NCBI GenBank assembly: GCA_964611435.1
Contig: CAZSXT010000001.1
Coordinates: 62,001 to 126,000, forward strand
DNA: 64,000 nucleotides
Source: JAYPHU01 sp964611435
GTDB taxonomy: Bacteria > Pseudomonadota > Alphaproteobacteria > Rhodospirillales > UBA2165
Direction of reading: 5' to 3'
The notes beneath the pieces are model-generated. The model did no database searches. It worked only from the letters and a program-made list of their open reading frames with translations, and was not told where the DNA came from. Within the stretch, counting starts at the first letter, position 1. Each line of letters begins with the position of its first letter. Below, one piece after another: positions 20,551-28,960 of this stretch. The position numbers and the translations under genes were made by a program.

Positions 20551-20886
20551 TTGAACCCGTCAAATATGGCAGCTAAGGCCGCGGAAGCCGCCGGCGCCTC
20601 TGATCCTTTTATCTTTCTCTTCACCGTGTTCGTCCTCTCGGTGTTCATCGGCTTTTATGTGGTCTGGAGCGTCACGCCCGCCCTGCATTCGCCGTTGATG
20701 AGTGTGACCAACGCTATTTCCTCCGTGATCATCGTTGGCGCCTTGATCGCCGCCGGTCCGACCGATCTCGGCTTTTCCAAGATCATGGGTTTCGTCGCCG
20801 TCGCCTTGGCCTCGGTAAACATCTTCGGCGGGTTCATTGTTACGAACCGCATGCTGGCGATGTTTAAGAAAAAAGAACGTAAGTAG
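20551..20886 (+). CDS. pntAB: NAD(P) transhydrogenase subunit alpha part 2 (membrane)
   Basis: A 111-residue membrane subunit (part of domain II) with three or four hydrophobic helices, e.g. FIFLFTVFVLSVFIGFYVVW and SVIIVGALIAAG. The TTG at 20551 is chosen because AAGGAGG (20537-20543) lies seven bases upstream; the first in-frame ATG (20566) is 22 bases from that site. Conserved HxP-type segment SVTPALHSPLMSVTNAISSVIIVG matches PntAB (shown by positions about 34-57). Followed by pntB after 11 bases. Confidence 0.94.
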   Translation: MNPSNMAAKAAEAAGASDPFIFLFTVFVLSVFIGFYVVWSVTPALHSPLMSVTNAISSVIIVGALIAAGPTDLGFSKIMGFVAVALASVNIFGGFIVTNRMLAMFKKKERK

Positions 20887-20897
20887 GGGGCCGGAAA

Positions 20898-22292
20898 ATG
20901 AGTGAAGATCTGACAGGTTTCCTCTATCTCGCCGCCGCAGTGTGCTTCATTTTGGCGCTGCGCGGTCTTTCGTCGCCGGAAAGCGCCCGCCAGGGCAACT
21001 TCTTCGGCATTGTTGGCATGATTATCGCCGTGGGCACCACCCTGGCCGATCCGGGCATTCTCACCTTCGAGCTGATCATCGCCGGTGTGGTCATCGGCGG
21101 CGCCATCGGTACGGTGATCGCGCTCAAGATCCAGATGACGGCGCTGCCTCAGCTGGTTGCCTTTTTCCACTCGCTGGTTGGTTTGGCGGCAGTGTTCGTG
21201 GCCGCTGCGGCGTTCTTCTCGCCGGAAGCCTATGGCATCGGTGTCAAAGGCGCGATCGGCACCGCCAGTTTGATTGAAATGTCGCTGGGTACGGCCATCG
21301 GTGCGATCACCTTTTCCGGTTCTATCATTGCCTTTTCCAAGCTCCAGGGCATCATGAGCGGCGCGCCGATCGTGTTTAAAGGGCAACATCCGCTGAATGC
21401 CCTCATCGGTATTGCAATCGTCGGTCTGGTTGTCTGGCTGGTGCAGAGCAACAGCGAACAAGCCTTCTGGGCGATCGTGGTGCTGTCGTTGCTGATCGGT
21501 TTCCTGATCATCATTCCCATCGGCGGTGCGGATATGCCCGTGGTGGTGTCCATGCTGAACTCGTACTCCGGCTGGGCGGCCTGCGGCATCGGTTTCACAC
21601 TCAGCAACTCGGCGCTGATTATCACCGGCGCGCTGGTGGGGTCCTCTGGTGCGATCCTCAGTTACATCATGTGCAAGGGGATGAACCGGTCTATCTTCAA
21701 CGTGCTGCTGGGAGGCTTCGGCGGTGAAGCGGCGGCAGCCGGCCCAGCCGGTGCGCAAGCCGATCGCGCGGTCAAGTCCGGTTCCGGCGATGATGCGGCC
21801 TTCATTATGAAGAACGCCAGCAAGGTGATCATTGTGCCCGGTTACGGTATGGCGGTCGCCCAGGCGCAGCATGCGCTCCGCGAGATGGCCGACGCTCTGA
21901 AGGAAGAAGGGGTCGATGTTTCCTACGCCATCCACCCGGTGGCAGGGAGGATGCCGGGCCACATGAATGTGTTGCTGGCCGAGGCCAACGTGCCGTACGA
22001 CGAGGTGTTCGAGCTAGAAGAGATCAATACGGAATTCTCGACCGCAGATGTGGCTTTCGTGATCGGCGCCAACGATGTGACCAACCCGGCGGCCAAGACT
22101 GATCCGGCGAGCCCGATTTACGGCATGCCTATCCTGGAGGTCGAGAACGCAGGCACGGTGTTGTTTATCAAGCGGTCCATGGCGTCCGGTTACGCCGGCG
22201 TGGACAACGAGCTGTTCTTCCGGGACAACACGATGATGCTGTTCGGCGATGCCAAGGCGATGACCGAATCCATCGTCCAGGCGCTGGATTAA
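20898..22292 (+). CDS. pntB: NAD(P) transhydrogenase subunit beta
   Basis: A 464-residue protein: about nine transmembrane helices (domain II) and a C-terminal NADP(H)-binding domain III. Seen in domain III: VIIVPGYGMAVAQAQHALRE, SYAIHPVAGRMPGHMNVLL, and VIGANDVTNPAAKTDPASPI, all classical NADP-site motifs. A GGGGG ribosome site precedes the ATG. The stop codon overlaps by four bases the stop of the convergent SpoIIAA-like gene. A long reverse-strand open frame over this gene is a composition artefact. Confidence 0.97.
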   Translation: MSEDLTGFLYLAAAVCFILALRGLSSPESARQGNFFGIVGMIIAVGTTLADPGILTFELIIAGVVIGGAIGTVIALKIQMTALPQLVAFFHSLVGLAAVFVAAAAFFSPEAYGIGVKGAIGTASLIEMSLGTAIGAITFSGSIIAFSKLQGIMSGAPIVFKGQHPLNALIGIAIVGLVVWLVQSNSEQAFWAIVVLSLLIGFLIIIPIGGADMPVVVSMLNSYSGWAACGIGFTLSNSALIITGALVGSSGAILSYIMCKGMNRSIFNVLLGGFGGEAAAAGPAGAQADRAVKSGSGDDAAFIMKNASKVIIVPGYGMAVAQAQHALREMADALKEEGVDVSYAIHPVAGRMPGHMNVLLAEANVPYDEVFELEEINTEFSTADVAFVIGANDVTNPAAKTDPASPIYGMPILEVENAGTVLFIKRSMASGYAGVDNELFFRDNTMMLFGDAKAMTESIVQALD

Positions 22293-22678
22293 GCCTGGGG
22301 TTTAGCGTGGAGCCAGCTTCTGGCTTCCTCCAGATCGTAAAAGACTTTAAGCTCTACGTCGGTTTGTCCTTCCGACATGGCTGAGAACATTCTGCCGAGC
22401 CCGAAGCCATGCGTATTTGAAACGACGAGAGCGTTCTTCGCCAAGCCATTTGGATCGGCGGTGGACTGCAGATGCTCAATGAGGCTGGAAAATCCGGCAG
22501 ATGAAATATCCAAGATTTGGACCCTGGTGCAGTCCGACAATCGAGGCATGCCCGATGCCAACGCCGGGTCTACGCGCATGGCTTTGACACAATCCAGTAT
22601 CTCGGACTCGGTGAGTGTCCCGGTTCCGGTGAATATGACCTCACCTTTCTGGAGGTCGATCTCGTAGGTCATCGGCAT
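22289..22678 (-). CDS. SpoIIAA/STAS-like hypothetical protein
   Basis: A 129-residue soluble protein. The pattern YEIDLQKGEVIFTGTGTLTESEILDCV followed by an alternating beta/alpha layout and FYDLEEARSWL near the C-terminus resembles SpoIIAA-like (STAS/SEC14-type) small proteins common in proteobacteria; the function of these is generally unknown. The call rests on overall pattern, not a catalytic motif. Two in-frame ATGs, 22678 and 22672, could start it. It is convergent with pntB and stands alone on its strand. Confidence 0.55.
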   Translation of the reverse strand: MPMTYEIDLQKGEVIFTGTGTLTESEILDCVKAMRVDPALASGMPRLSDCTRVQILDISSAGFSSLIEHLQSTADPNGLAKNALVVSNTHGFGLGRMFSAMSEGQTDVELKVFYDLEEARSWLHAKPQA

Positions 22679-22795
22679 TTGGAATGTGACCCTTTTCGAA
22701 ACGTTGCCGGTGTACGCTAAATCCTCTTACTTGCTAACGCAACAATCGAAATCGCTCCTCGCAGCCTAAGCGGCCGAGACCCGCAGCAAAGCCTC

Positions 22796-23557
22796 CTATT
22801 TGGCCGCCATTCGCAGCGCACCGTCGAGACGGATGGTTTCCGCGTTCAGATAGCGGTTTTCAAAAATATGCATGGCGAGCGCGGCGTACTCGTCGGCGTG
22901 GCCCAGCCGTTTGGGGAAGGGAATGCTTTCGCCAAGGGATTTCTGTGCCTCTTCCGGCAGATTGTCCATCAGTGGCGTGAGAAGAACGCCCGGCGCAATG
23001 GTGCACACCCGGATGCCAAAACCGGCAAACTCCCGCGCGATGGGCAAGGTCATGCTTTGGATTCCGCCCTTGGACGCGCTGTAGGCCGCTTGGCCGATCT
23101 GGCCGTCAAAGGCGGCGACCGAGGCGGTCATGATGACCACACCACGCTCCTGGTCTTCCAAAGGCTCCAGATTCTGGGCCTCGGCGGCAAACAGCCGGGT
23201 TGCGTTAAAGGTGCCGATCAGATTGACCGTGATGATCTTGCTATATAGCCCAAAATCATGGGGACCGTTCCGCCCGACGACCCGGGACGCCATGCCGATG
23301 CCGGCGCAGTTAACCAGAATGCGCGCCGCGCCATGGGCGTCCTTGGCGATATCCAGGGCTGCCTGGGTGCTGGCTTCGTCGGCGACATCGCAGGACGCAA
23401 ACACGCCGTCCACTTCCTCCGCGACCATTTCGCCCCGTTCCTCGTTGAGATCGAGAATGCCGACCTTCGCGCCATTGGCGGCGAGCATACGCGCGGTCGC
23501 TTCGCCAAGACCGGATGCGCCGCCGGTGATGACGGCAGGGATACCTCTTACGTCCAT
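22796..23557 (-). CDS. Short-chain dehydrogenase, 3-hydroxyacyl-CoA dehydrogenase type
   Basis: A 253-residue NAD-dependent oxidoreductase of the HSD10-like group. Seen: cofactor motif TGGASGLGEATARML, acidic residue after beta-2 (GILDLNEERG) that implies NAD preference, NCAGIGMASRVVGR, and the YxxxK active site YSASKGG. The sequence EPLEDQERGVVIMTASVAAFDGQIGQAAY region (about 134-162) is typical of acyl-CoA-type SDRs. It is divergent from an AMP-forming ligase and near a thiolase, which fits fatty or branched-chain acid oxidation. Confidence 0.88.
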   Translation of the reverse strand: MDVRGIPAVITGGASGLGEATARMLAANGAKVGILDLNEERGEMVAEEVDGVFASCDVADEASTQAALDIAKDAHGAARILVNCAGIGMASRVVGRNGPHDFGLYSKIITVNLIGTFNATRLFAAEAQNLEPLEDQERGVVIMTASVAAFDGQIGQAAYSASKGGIQSMTLPIAREFAGFGIRVCTIAPGVLLTPLMDNLPEEAQKSLGESIPFPKRLGHADEYAALAMHIFENRYLNAETIRLDGALRMAAK

Positions 23558-23667
23558 GATGATGTTCCTTCCCCCTGGTGGTATTCGGTCCGGCCAATGG
23601 ACGTGAAATTGTTGGCAGGATCAAGTACTTTTCAGAGGAGACAGGCTTTGCCGTAGAGGATCAATCA

Positions 23668-25203
23668 TTGGCCCAGCTTCCTATCGTTTTTGACACCGTC
23701 GTGCACATGCTTGCCGATGCGGGATCGCGTGCGGGGGCGGCGGTCGCGGTCTCGTGTGACGGGGAAACTTTAACCTATACCGAATTTATTCGATGCGTTG
23801 GCGGATTTGCGACAGAACTGCAAACCGCCGACAACATTGGCGACCGGGTTGCGTTAATCTGTGGCAATTCGATTGATATGGCGATTGCGATGTTTGCGGT
23901 CCATGCCGCCGGCATGCAGGAAGTTCCCGTAAACCCCATTTATACCCGCAGAGAACTCGGCCATATCCTTAGTGACGCTGCGCCGGTGGCTGTTGTTTAT
24001 GACGACTCCGTCAGCAATCTGATCGAAGAGATTTGCGGTGAACTCGGTATCTCTCGATTGATAAAGATTGGCGGGGAAGGTGGCCGGCGGCTGACGGACT
24101 GGCGAGAAGATAATGGCGCCGGACTGCCGCAACCTTTTCCTGATCCGGATAGCCTCGCCACATTACAGTATACGGGCGGCACGACTGGCCTGCCCAAAGG
24201 CGTAAATATCACACACCGGCAGATTGCGACGAATATCAGCCAGCGGGAAGCAAGATGGCGGACTCGGCCTGACCGGGAATTCGTACTTTGCGTTATGCCG
24301 CTATTCCACGTCTACGCCAGCTCGATGTGCCTTCATCTTTCGGTTTATTGCAGAGGCACGATTATCATTCATCGGCAATATCATCCCGAAGCGGTTTTAG
24401 CGGCAATCGAGCAGGATCGGATTTCGCTGTTGCCGGTTGGGCCGACCATTTTTAACGGTTTGATGGCCCATGAGAAATTTCCGGGAACCGATTTTTCCAG
24501 CCTCCACCGATCTTATTCGGGCTCTGCACCGCTTCCGGAAGAAACACTAAAGCAATGGGAAGCGCTTACAGGTTGTCAGATCTTGGAAGCTTATGGCCAG
24601 TCGGAGGCCGGACCCGTTCTGACCGCCAATCCTGATGACCGCCCGATCGTGCCCGGCTCGGTCGGCGTACCTTTGCCTCAAACGGAAATCGAAATCGTGG
24701 ATGTTGGGACGGGAACCAATGTGCTTGCGGTTGGCGAGGAGGGGGAAATCAGGGCGCGGGGTCCTCAGATCATGTCCGGCTATCGCAACCGGCCCGAAGA
24801 AACGGCCCAATCGTTGAGGGATGGCTGGCTGTATACAGGCGATATTGGGCGTCTCGATGAAGACGGCATTCTCTATATAACAGATCGTAAAAAGGATATG
24901 GTGATCGTTGGCGGTTACAACGTCTATCCGCGCGAAATCGACGAGGTTTTATTTGCGCATCCCGATATTTTGGAGGCGGCGGCCGTGGGAGTGCCCGACT
25001 CCTACCGGGGGGAAATCATTCACGCCTTCGTCGTGCTGAGAAGATCGATACCTGATGCTGAATTGGCATTAACCGAGTATTGCAGTGCCGAGTTGGCGAA
25101 GTATAAAGTCCCCGCGAGATTTCACATTGTCGATCAGTTGATGAAAACCACCATCGGTAAGATCGACAAAGCCGCGATGCGGCAGTCCCTAGCCACAGAT
25201 TAA
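23668..25203 (+). CDS. AMP-dependent acyl-CoA synthetase/ligase
   Basis: An ANL-superfamily ligase of 511 residues. Seen: P-loop LQYTGGTTGLPKGVNI, EAYGQSEAGPVLTANP, DGWLYTGDIGRLDEDGILY, and the C-terminal catalytic lysine in MKTTIGKIDKAAMRQ. The TTG at 23668 is preferred because AGAGGA lies seven bases upstream and the product then begins at the family-typical LPIVFDTVVHML. An in-frame GTG at 23578 would add 30 unmatched residues and almost abut the divergent SDR gene. The thiolase starts 26 bases downstream. Substrate is unknown; a medium, branched or aromatic acid is plausible. Confidence 0.87.
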   Translation: MAQLPIVFDTVVHMLADAGSRAGAAVAVSCDGETLTYTEFIRCVGGFATELQTADNIGDRVALICGNSIDMAIAMFAVHAAGMQEVPVNPIYTRRELGHILSDAAPVAVVYDDSVSNLIEEICGELGISRLIKIGGEGGRRLTDWREDNGAGLPQPFPDPDSLATLQYTGGTTGLPKGVNITHRQIATNISQREARWRTRPDREFVLCVMPLFHVYASSMCLHLSVYCRGTIIIHRQYHPEAVLAAIEQDRISLLPVGPTIFNGLMAHEKFPGTDFSSLHRSYSGSAPLPEETLKQWEALTGCQILEAYGQSEAGPVLTANPDDRPIVPGSVGVPLPQTEIEIVDVGTGTNVLAVGEEGEIRARGPQIMSGYRNRPEETAQSLRDGWLYTGDIGRLDEDGILYITDRKKDMVIVGGYNVYPREIDEVLFAHPDILEAAAVGVPDSYRGEIIHAFVVLRRSIPDAELALTEYCSAELAKYKVPARFHIVDQLMKTTIGKIDKAAMRQSLATD

Positions 25204-25229
25204 CTTGACGAAAGATTGGACGAACTGAC

Positions 25230-26435
25230 ATGAGCCTCAACGCACAAATTCCCTATGGCGCGTATTGGAGTACCCCCTTCGCCAAGTGGCAGGGGACGCT
25301 GTCTCATCTGCACTCGATCGAGTTTGGCGCGCATGTGGCCAAGGGGGAGATGGAGAAGCGCAATATCGATCCGGCCAAAATCGACTATGGCGTGCTGGGT
25401 CTCACGGTGATCCAGCAGCAGTCGTTCTTTGGCATGCCTTGGTTTATGTCCTTGGTCGGTGCGCCGCAGGTGACTGGGCCGACGGTATCTCAGGTCTGTG
25501 CGACGGGCGTGCGCGCGATGGAGGATGCCGCCGGTGAGGTCGATGGCGACGACTTCGACGTGGCCTTGGTGGCAACGGTGGATCGGATCTCCAATGGCCC
25601 GCAAGTCTATTACCCTGCACCCATGGGCCCTGGCGGTACGGGCTCCAACGAGAATGTGACCCTGGACAATATGCAGAGCGATCCCATCGGCCGGAATTCC
25701 ATGCTGGTGACCGCGGAGAACGTGGCGAAGAAGCACCAAATTACCACGGAACAGCAACACGAGGTGGTGCTCCGCCGGCAGGAGCAGTATCAAGACGCCC
25801 TGGCGGACGATCATGCCTTTCAAAAGAGGTACATGACCTTGCCGTTCGAGGTGCCCTCGGCCAACTTCAGAAAGACCGTGGCGACGATGGAGGGCGATGA
25901 AGGCGTCCAGGGTCCGAACCCGGAGAAGATCGCCACCCTGAAGCCGGTGATGGAAGGGGGCACGGTGACCTTTGCCGGGCAAACCCATCCGGCGGACGGT
26001 AACGCCTGCCTGATGATCACCAAAGGGGAGCGGGCGGCCGAGTTTAGCCAGGACAAAAGCATCGTGATCAATCTTCTGGGCTTTGGCATGGCGCGGGCGG
26101 ATTACGGTTATATGCCGGAGGCCCCGGTGCCGGCGGCTGACAAGGCATTGAAGATGGCCGGGCTGAAGATCGGCGATATCGATGCGGTAAAGACCCACAA
26201 TCCGTTTGCGGTAAACGACATTTTCTTCGCCAAGGAAACCGGGTTCGACATCAACAAGATGAACAATTACGGCAGCACGCTGGTCTGGGGCCATCCCCAG
26301 GCGCCGATGGGCACCCGCGGCGTGATTGAACTGATCGAGGAACTGGTGATCCGCGGCGGCGGTAAGGGCCTATTTACGGGCTGCGCCGCCGGCGACACCG
26401 GCATGGCCGTGGTGCTGGAAGTGACCAACGGCTAA
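25230..26435 (+). CDS. Thiolase-family acyl-CoA acetyltransferase
   Basis: A 401-residue thiolase-like enzyme. The nucleophilic cysteine is C90 in SQVCATGVRAM. The C-terminal half has NNYGSTLVWGHPQAPMGTRG, supplying the active-site histidine, and GCAAGDTGMAVVLEV with the second cysteine. The spacing and divergent N-terminus resemble the SCP2-like or degradative thiolase subgroup found next to acyl-CoA ligases. Probably an operon with the ligase 26 bases upstream. A bidirectional terminator follows. Confidence 0.88.
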   Translation: MSLNAQIPYGAYWSTPFAKWQGTLSHLHSIEFGAHVAKGEMEKRNIDPAKIDYGVLGLTVIQQQSFFGMPWFMSLVGAPQVTGPTVSQVCATGVRAMEDAAGEVDGDDFDVALVATVDRISNGPQVYYPAPMGPGGTGSNENVTLDNMQSDPIGRNSMLVTAENVAKKHQITTEQQHEVVLRRQEQYQDALADDHAFQKRYMTLPFEVPSANFRKTVATMEGDEGVQGPNPEKIATLKPVMEGGTVTFAGQTHPADGNACLMITKGERAAEFSQDKSIVINLLGFGMARADYGYMPEAPVPAADKALKMAGLKIGDIDAVKTHNPFAVNDIFFAKETGFDINKMNNYGSTLVWGHPQAPMGTRGVIELIEELVIRGGGKGLFTGCAAGDTGMAVVLEVTNG

Positions 26436-26459
26436 CCAAAGCCGTCATTCAGACAGCAC

Positions 26460-26490
26460 AAAAGGTCCGGGACATGTTCCGGACCTTTTT
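26460..26490. terminator. Bidirectional terminator between thiolase gene and rpsU
   Basis: AAAAGGTCCGG pairs with CCGGACCTTTT across the loop GACATGTT. T-runs are present on both strands, so it serves the plus-strand thiolase and the minus-strand rpsU. Confidence 0.93.
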
Positions 26491-26517
26491 ACTTTCGGGA
26501 ATTGGGGTGAATGTTGC

Positions 26518-26721
26518 TTAGAAGCCTTCGCGTTCGAGACGCTTGCGTTCCAGCTTGCGGGCCCGGCGAATGGCCTCCGCTTTCTCCCGGGCTTTCTTCT
26601 CCGACGGCTTCTCGTAAGAGCGCCGCAGTTTCATTTCCCGGAAAACACCCTCGCGCTGCATCTTCTTCTTCAGCGCCTTCAGGGCCTGGTCAACATTGTT
26701 ATCGCGTACAGTTACATGCAC
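26518..26721 (-). CDS. rpsU: 30S ribosomal protein bS21
   Basis: A 67-residue, arginine and lysine-rich small-subunit protein. N-terminus MHVTVRDNNVDQALKALKKK and RRSYEKPSEKKAREKAEAIRRA are diagnostic for bS21 of alphaproteobacteria. bS21 sits near the anti-Shine-Dalgarno and affects initiation. It is monocistronic, bounded by the bidirectional terminator downstream and the divergent def gene upstream. Confidence 0.96.
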   Translation of the reverse strand: MHVTVRDNNVDQALKALKKKMQREGVFREMKLRRSYEKPSEKKAREKAEAIRRARKLERKRLEREGF

Positions 26722-26799
26722 GTTGGATCAACTCCTTCAAGTCGTTCGGTTTCGAAGAGTGCGCCTTCTATCACAGTCATTCGGCCTTGTGAAGGGCAG

Positions 26800-26823
26800 A
26801 CCCGCATTTTTCTGCGGGTTTTG
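26800..26823 (+). terminator. Orphan plus-strand terminator-like hairpin in the def leader
   Basis: ACCCGCA pairs with TGCGGGT around a T-rich loop, then TTTT. It lies between the divergent rpsU and def genes, 40 bases ahead of the def start; no plus-strand gene is upstream within the rpsU-def gap. It may attenuate def or end a short RNA. Confidence 0.65.
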
Positions 26824-26863
26824 ACGGATGGACGATGGAGCTGAAACCCGGCATATTGCCCCT

Positions 26864-27436
26864 ATGGCTATCTTGAAAATCGCCAGAATGGGACATCCCG
26901 TGCTGCATCAAGTGGCGGAGCCGGTCGAAGACCCGTCCAGCCCGGACGTTGCCGTGATCGTCCGCGATATGCTGGAAACACTTGAAGATTCTGGGGGAAT
27001 TGGCTTGGCCGCGCCGCAGGTGCACATTTCCAAGCGGATAGTATTGTTTTTTGTGCCGGAAAGCCGGGTGGACGAAGGTGAGGCGCTGGAAGCCACGGAT
27101 TTGACTGTGATGATCAATCCTGTGATCGAACCGCAAGGCGAAGAGATGGACCTGGATTGGGAAGCTTGCCTATCGGTGCCCGAACTGATGGGCGCCGTGC
27201 CCCGTTACACCCATATCAAATACCGCTGGACTAATCTGGACGGCACCGAAGAGGAGCGGGAGGCCCGTGGCTTTCACGCCCGTGCGGTTCAGCACGAATG
27301 CGACCATTTGGACGGTATTCTCTATCCGATGCGCATGACCGATATGTCGCTTCTAGGGTTCTCCGAGGAAACCAACCGTAATCGAGAGATGATCATCAAA
27401 GGCAGCGACCGGGCCGGGGACGGTGACGATGAGTAA
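26864..27436 (+). CDS. def: Peptide deformylase
   Basis: Removes the formyl group from nascent N-formyl-methionine proteins. 190 residues. The three family motifs are seen: GIGLAAPQV (motif 1), EACLSVPE (motif 2, Ala replacing the usual Gly of EGCLS, metal-ligand Cys kept), and QHECDHLDG (motif 3 with catalytic Glu and two His ligands). The ATG at 26864 gives the canonical MAILKIARMGHPVL; the longer upstream frame has no family similarity. Its last eight bases overlap the start of the COQ9-like gene. Confidence 0.95.
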   Translation: MAILKIARMGHPVLHQVAEPVEDPSSPDVAVIVRDMLETLEDSGGIGLAAPQVHISKRIVLFFVPESRVDEGEALEATDLTVMINPVIEPQGEEMDLDWEACLSVPELMGAVPRYTHIKYRWTNLDGTEEEREARGFHARAVQHECDHLDGILYPMRMTDMSLLGFSEETNRNREMIIKGSDRAGDGDDE

Positions 27437-28070
27437 TCTACAACGAGAGCGGGACGCGCTCTTACTGGTTACATTGTCGAACGTGGTGTTTGACGGTTGG
27501 ACGGATAAGGCGCTGAAGGCCGGGGCCAAATCTCTGGGGCTCAACGCCGGCGACGTACGGGAGCTGTTTCCCAAAGGGCCGCTTGATCTGGCGAAACATT
27601 ATTCCGACTATGCCGACCGGCAGATGCTTTTAGGTTTGATGGAGGCTGGGATCAGTGATCTGCCGGTGCGTGAACGGATCGCCGCAGCAATCCGTATCCG
27701 GCTTGAACAAAATGCCCCCCACCGGGAGGCGATCCGCAAGATGATGACGTTTTTATCCTTGCCGGGCCGGGCCGGCGTGGCGGCAAAGCTGACCTACGAG
27801 ACGGTCAACACCATGTGGTACGCGGCCGGCGACAACGCGACCGATTTCAATTTCTATACGAAGCGCGCGCTCCTGACCGGGGTCTACATGTCAGCTATTC
27901 TGTACTGGCTGGCCGATGAGTCGGAGGGGGCTGAAGACACCTGGGCCTTTGTCGACCGGCGCATTCGGGATGTGATGGTTATCCCCAAGGTGCAAAAACG
28001 GTTGGGGCGCATTCTGCCCAGCCTTTCCGGGCTGGGACGGTTGGCGGCCGGCCGGGCCGGCCGCCCTTAA
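27429..28070 (+). CDS. COQ9-family protein
   Basis: A 213-residue helical protein of the COQ9 family, lipid-binding accessory proteins of ubiquinone biosynthesis derived from a TetR-like fold. Seen: LPVRERIAAAIRIRLEQ, MMTFLSLPGRAGVAAK and the characteristic W-containing region TVNTMWYAAGDNATDFNFYTKR, then the LTGVYMSAILYWL segment. The ATG at 27429 overlaps the def stop, which implies translational coupling. The last eight residues (AAGRAGRP region) are encoded by a perfect 11-bp inverted repeat at 28043-28065. Confidence 0.85.
   Translation: MSNLQRERDALLLVTLSNVVFDGWTDKALKAGAKSLGLNAGDVRELFPKGPLDLAKHYSDYADRQMLLGLMEAGISDLPVRERIAAAIRIRLEQNAPHREAIRKMMTFLSLPGRAGVAAKLTYETVNTMWYAAGDNATDFNFYTKRALLTGVYMSAILYWLADESEGAEDTWAFVDRRIRDVMVIPKVQKRLGRILPSLSGLGRLAAGRAGRP
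28043..28065. repeat. Perfect GC-rich inverted repeat at the COQ9 gene end
   Basis: GGCGGCCGGCC, one spacer G, GGCCGGCCGCC. All 22 arm bases are G or C. It ends three bases before the COQ9 gene stop codon and 12 bases from the convergent purE stop. No T-run follows on either strand. Confidence 0.8.
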
Positions 28071-28076
28071 AACTCT

Positions 28077-28574
28077 CTATTCCTGAGACCGCGGGTCTTC
28101 AACGATCGCGGCGGTTTGATCGGCCCGGAACTGATCCAGGTTTGCCGCGATTTGGTCATCACCGATGGCCAGGATACTGGCCGCCAGGATCGCCGCGTTG
28201 ACTGCGCCGGACCGGCCCACGGCCAGGGTGCCGACGGGGATGCCGGCGGGCATTTGTGACATGGCCAGAACCGCGTCTAAGCCTCCCATAACCTTGCCTT
28301 CCATGGGCACGCCAAGGACGGGGAGGGGGGTGATCGCTGCCGTGGCGCCCGGTAACGCGGCCGCCATGCCGGCGCCGCAGATCATCACCTTCAAGCCGGC
28401 GTCTTTCGCACCTTTTGCATATTCGGTCAGCCGGTCAGGCGTGCGGTGGGCGGAGATAACTCGGGCTTCATTGGGGATGCCGAGACTATCAAGCGTGTCT
28501 GCGGCGTGTTTCATAATCGGCCAATCTGACTGACTGCCCATGATGATTCCTACCAACGGTGTTGCGTCTGCCAT
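28077..28574 (-). CDS. purE: N5-carboxyaminoimidazole ribonucleotide mutase
   Basis: Purine biosynthesis enzyme interconverting N5-CAIR and CAIR. 165 residues. Seen: GIIMGSQSDWPIMKHAADTL, VISAHRTPDRL with the class I active-site histidine, and GAGMAAALPGATAAITPLPV then GVPMEGKVMGGLDA, all PurE class I hallmarks. Such enzymes need PurK; purK is not adjacent here, which is unusual because purEK often form an operon. The ATG at 28574 is chosen from the family N-terminus (MADATPLVGIIMGSQSD). Confidence 0.95.
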   Translation of the reverse strand: MADATPLVGIIMGSQSDWPIMKHAADTLDSLGIPNEARVISAHRTPDRLTEYAKGAKDAGLKVMICGAGMAAALPGATAAITPLPVLGVPMEGKVMGGLDAVLAMSQMPAGIPVGTLAVGRSGAVNAAILAASILAIGDDQIAANLDQFRADQTAAIVEDPRSQE

Positions 28575-28672
28575 GTCTATAATTTCCTCGGATTTGAGTG
28601 GCTTTCGGAAGCGCGCATTATAAAATCCGGACATCGCGAGACAAGATGGCTCGGCCGTTCGGGTCGGGATGT

Positions 28673-28870
28673 TTAGGCGATAATGTCAGGGAGAATATCG
28701 GCCTCGAGCGCCAGGATCTTGTCTTTAAGCGCTAATTTCTGCCGTTTTAACCGTTGCAGCAGCAATTGATCGTCGCCTTCTTCGGACAGCAAAGTGATCT
28801 TTTCATCGAGGGAACGATGCTCTGATTTTAGGGATTCAAGTTGTTCCTGTAACTCTTCAGTATCGCTCAT
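28673..28870 (-). CDS. YdcH-family small coiled-coil protein (DUF465)
   Basis: A 65-residue protein with heptad-like helices: LQEQLESLKSEHRSLDEKI, then LLLQRLKRQKLALKDKILALE. This two-helix hairpin with the RLKRQKLxLKDKI core is the DUF465/YdcH signature. Function unknown. It precedes purE on the same strand with a 98-base gap. A second, shorter member is encoded on the opposite strand at 30757-30924, so two YdcH-like genes bracket the phosphofructokinase region. Confidence 0.88.
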   Translation of the reverse strand: MSDTEELQEQLESLKSEHRSLDEKITLLSEEGDDQLLLQRLKRQKLALKDKILALEADILPDIIA

Positions 28871-28960
28871 GGGCCGAATCTTCTAGAATCGTCACAGCCA
28901 GTGTAACAGAAAACCGGCGGATGTGGACTCCTGGGGCCGGACCGTTCAAGGAATTACCTC

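Noticed and set aside
20655..21962. Long reverse-strand reading frame (435 codons) opposite pntB, and a similar one of 339 codons opposite alaS
   Set aside because: Both are His/Arg/Gln-rich translations without domains and lie fully opposite well-supported genes; typical of high-GC coding shadows.
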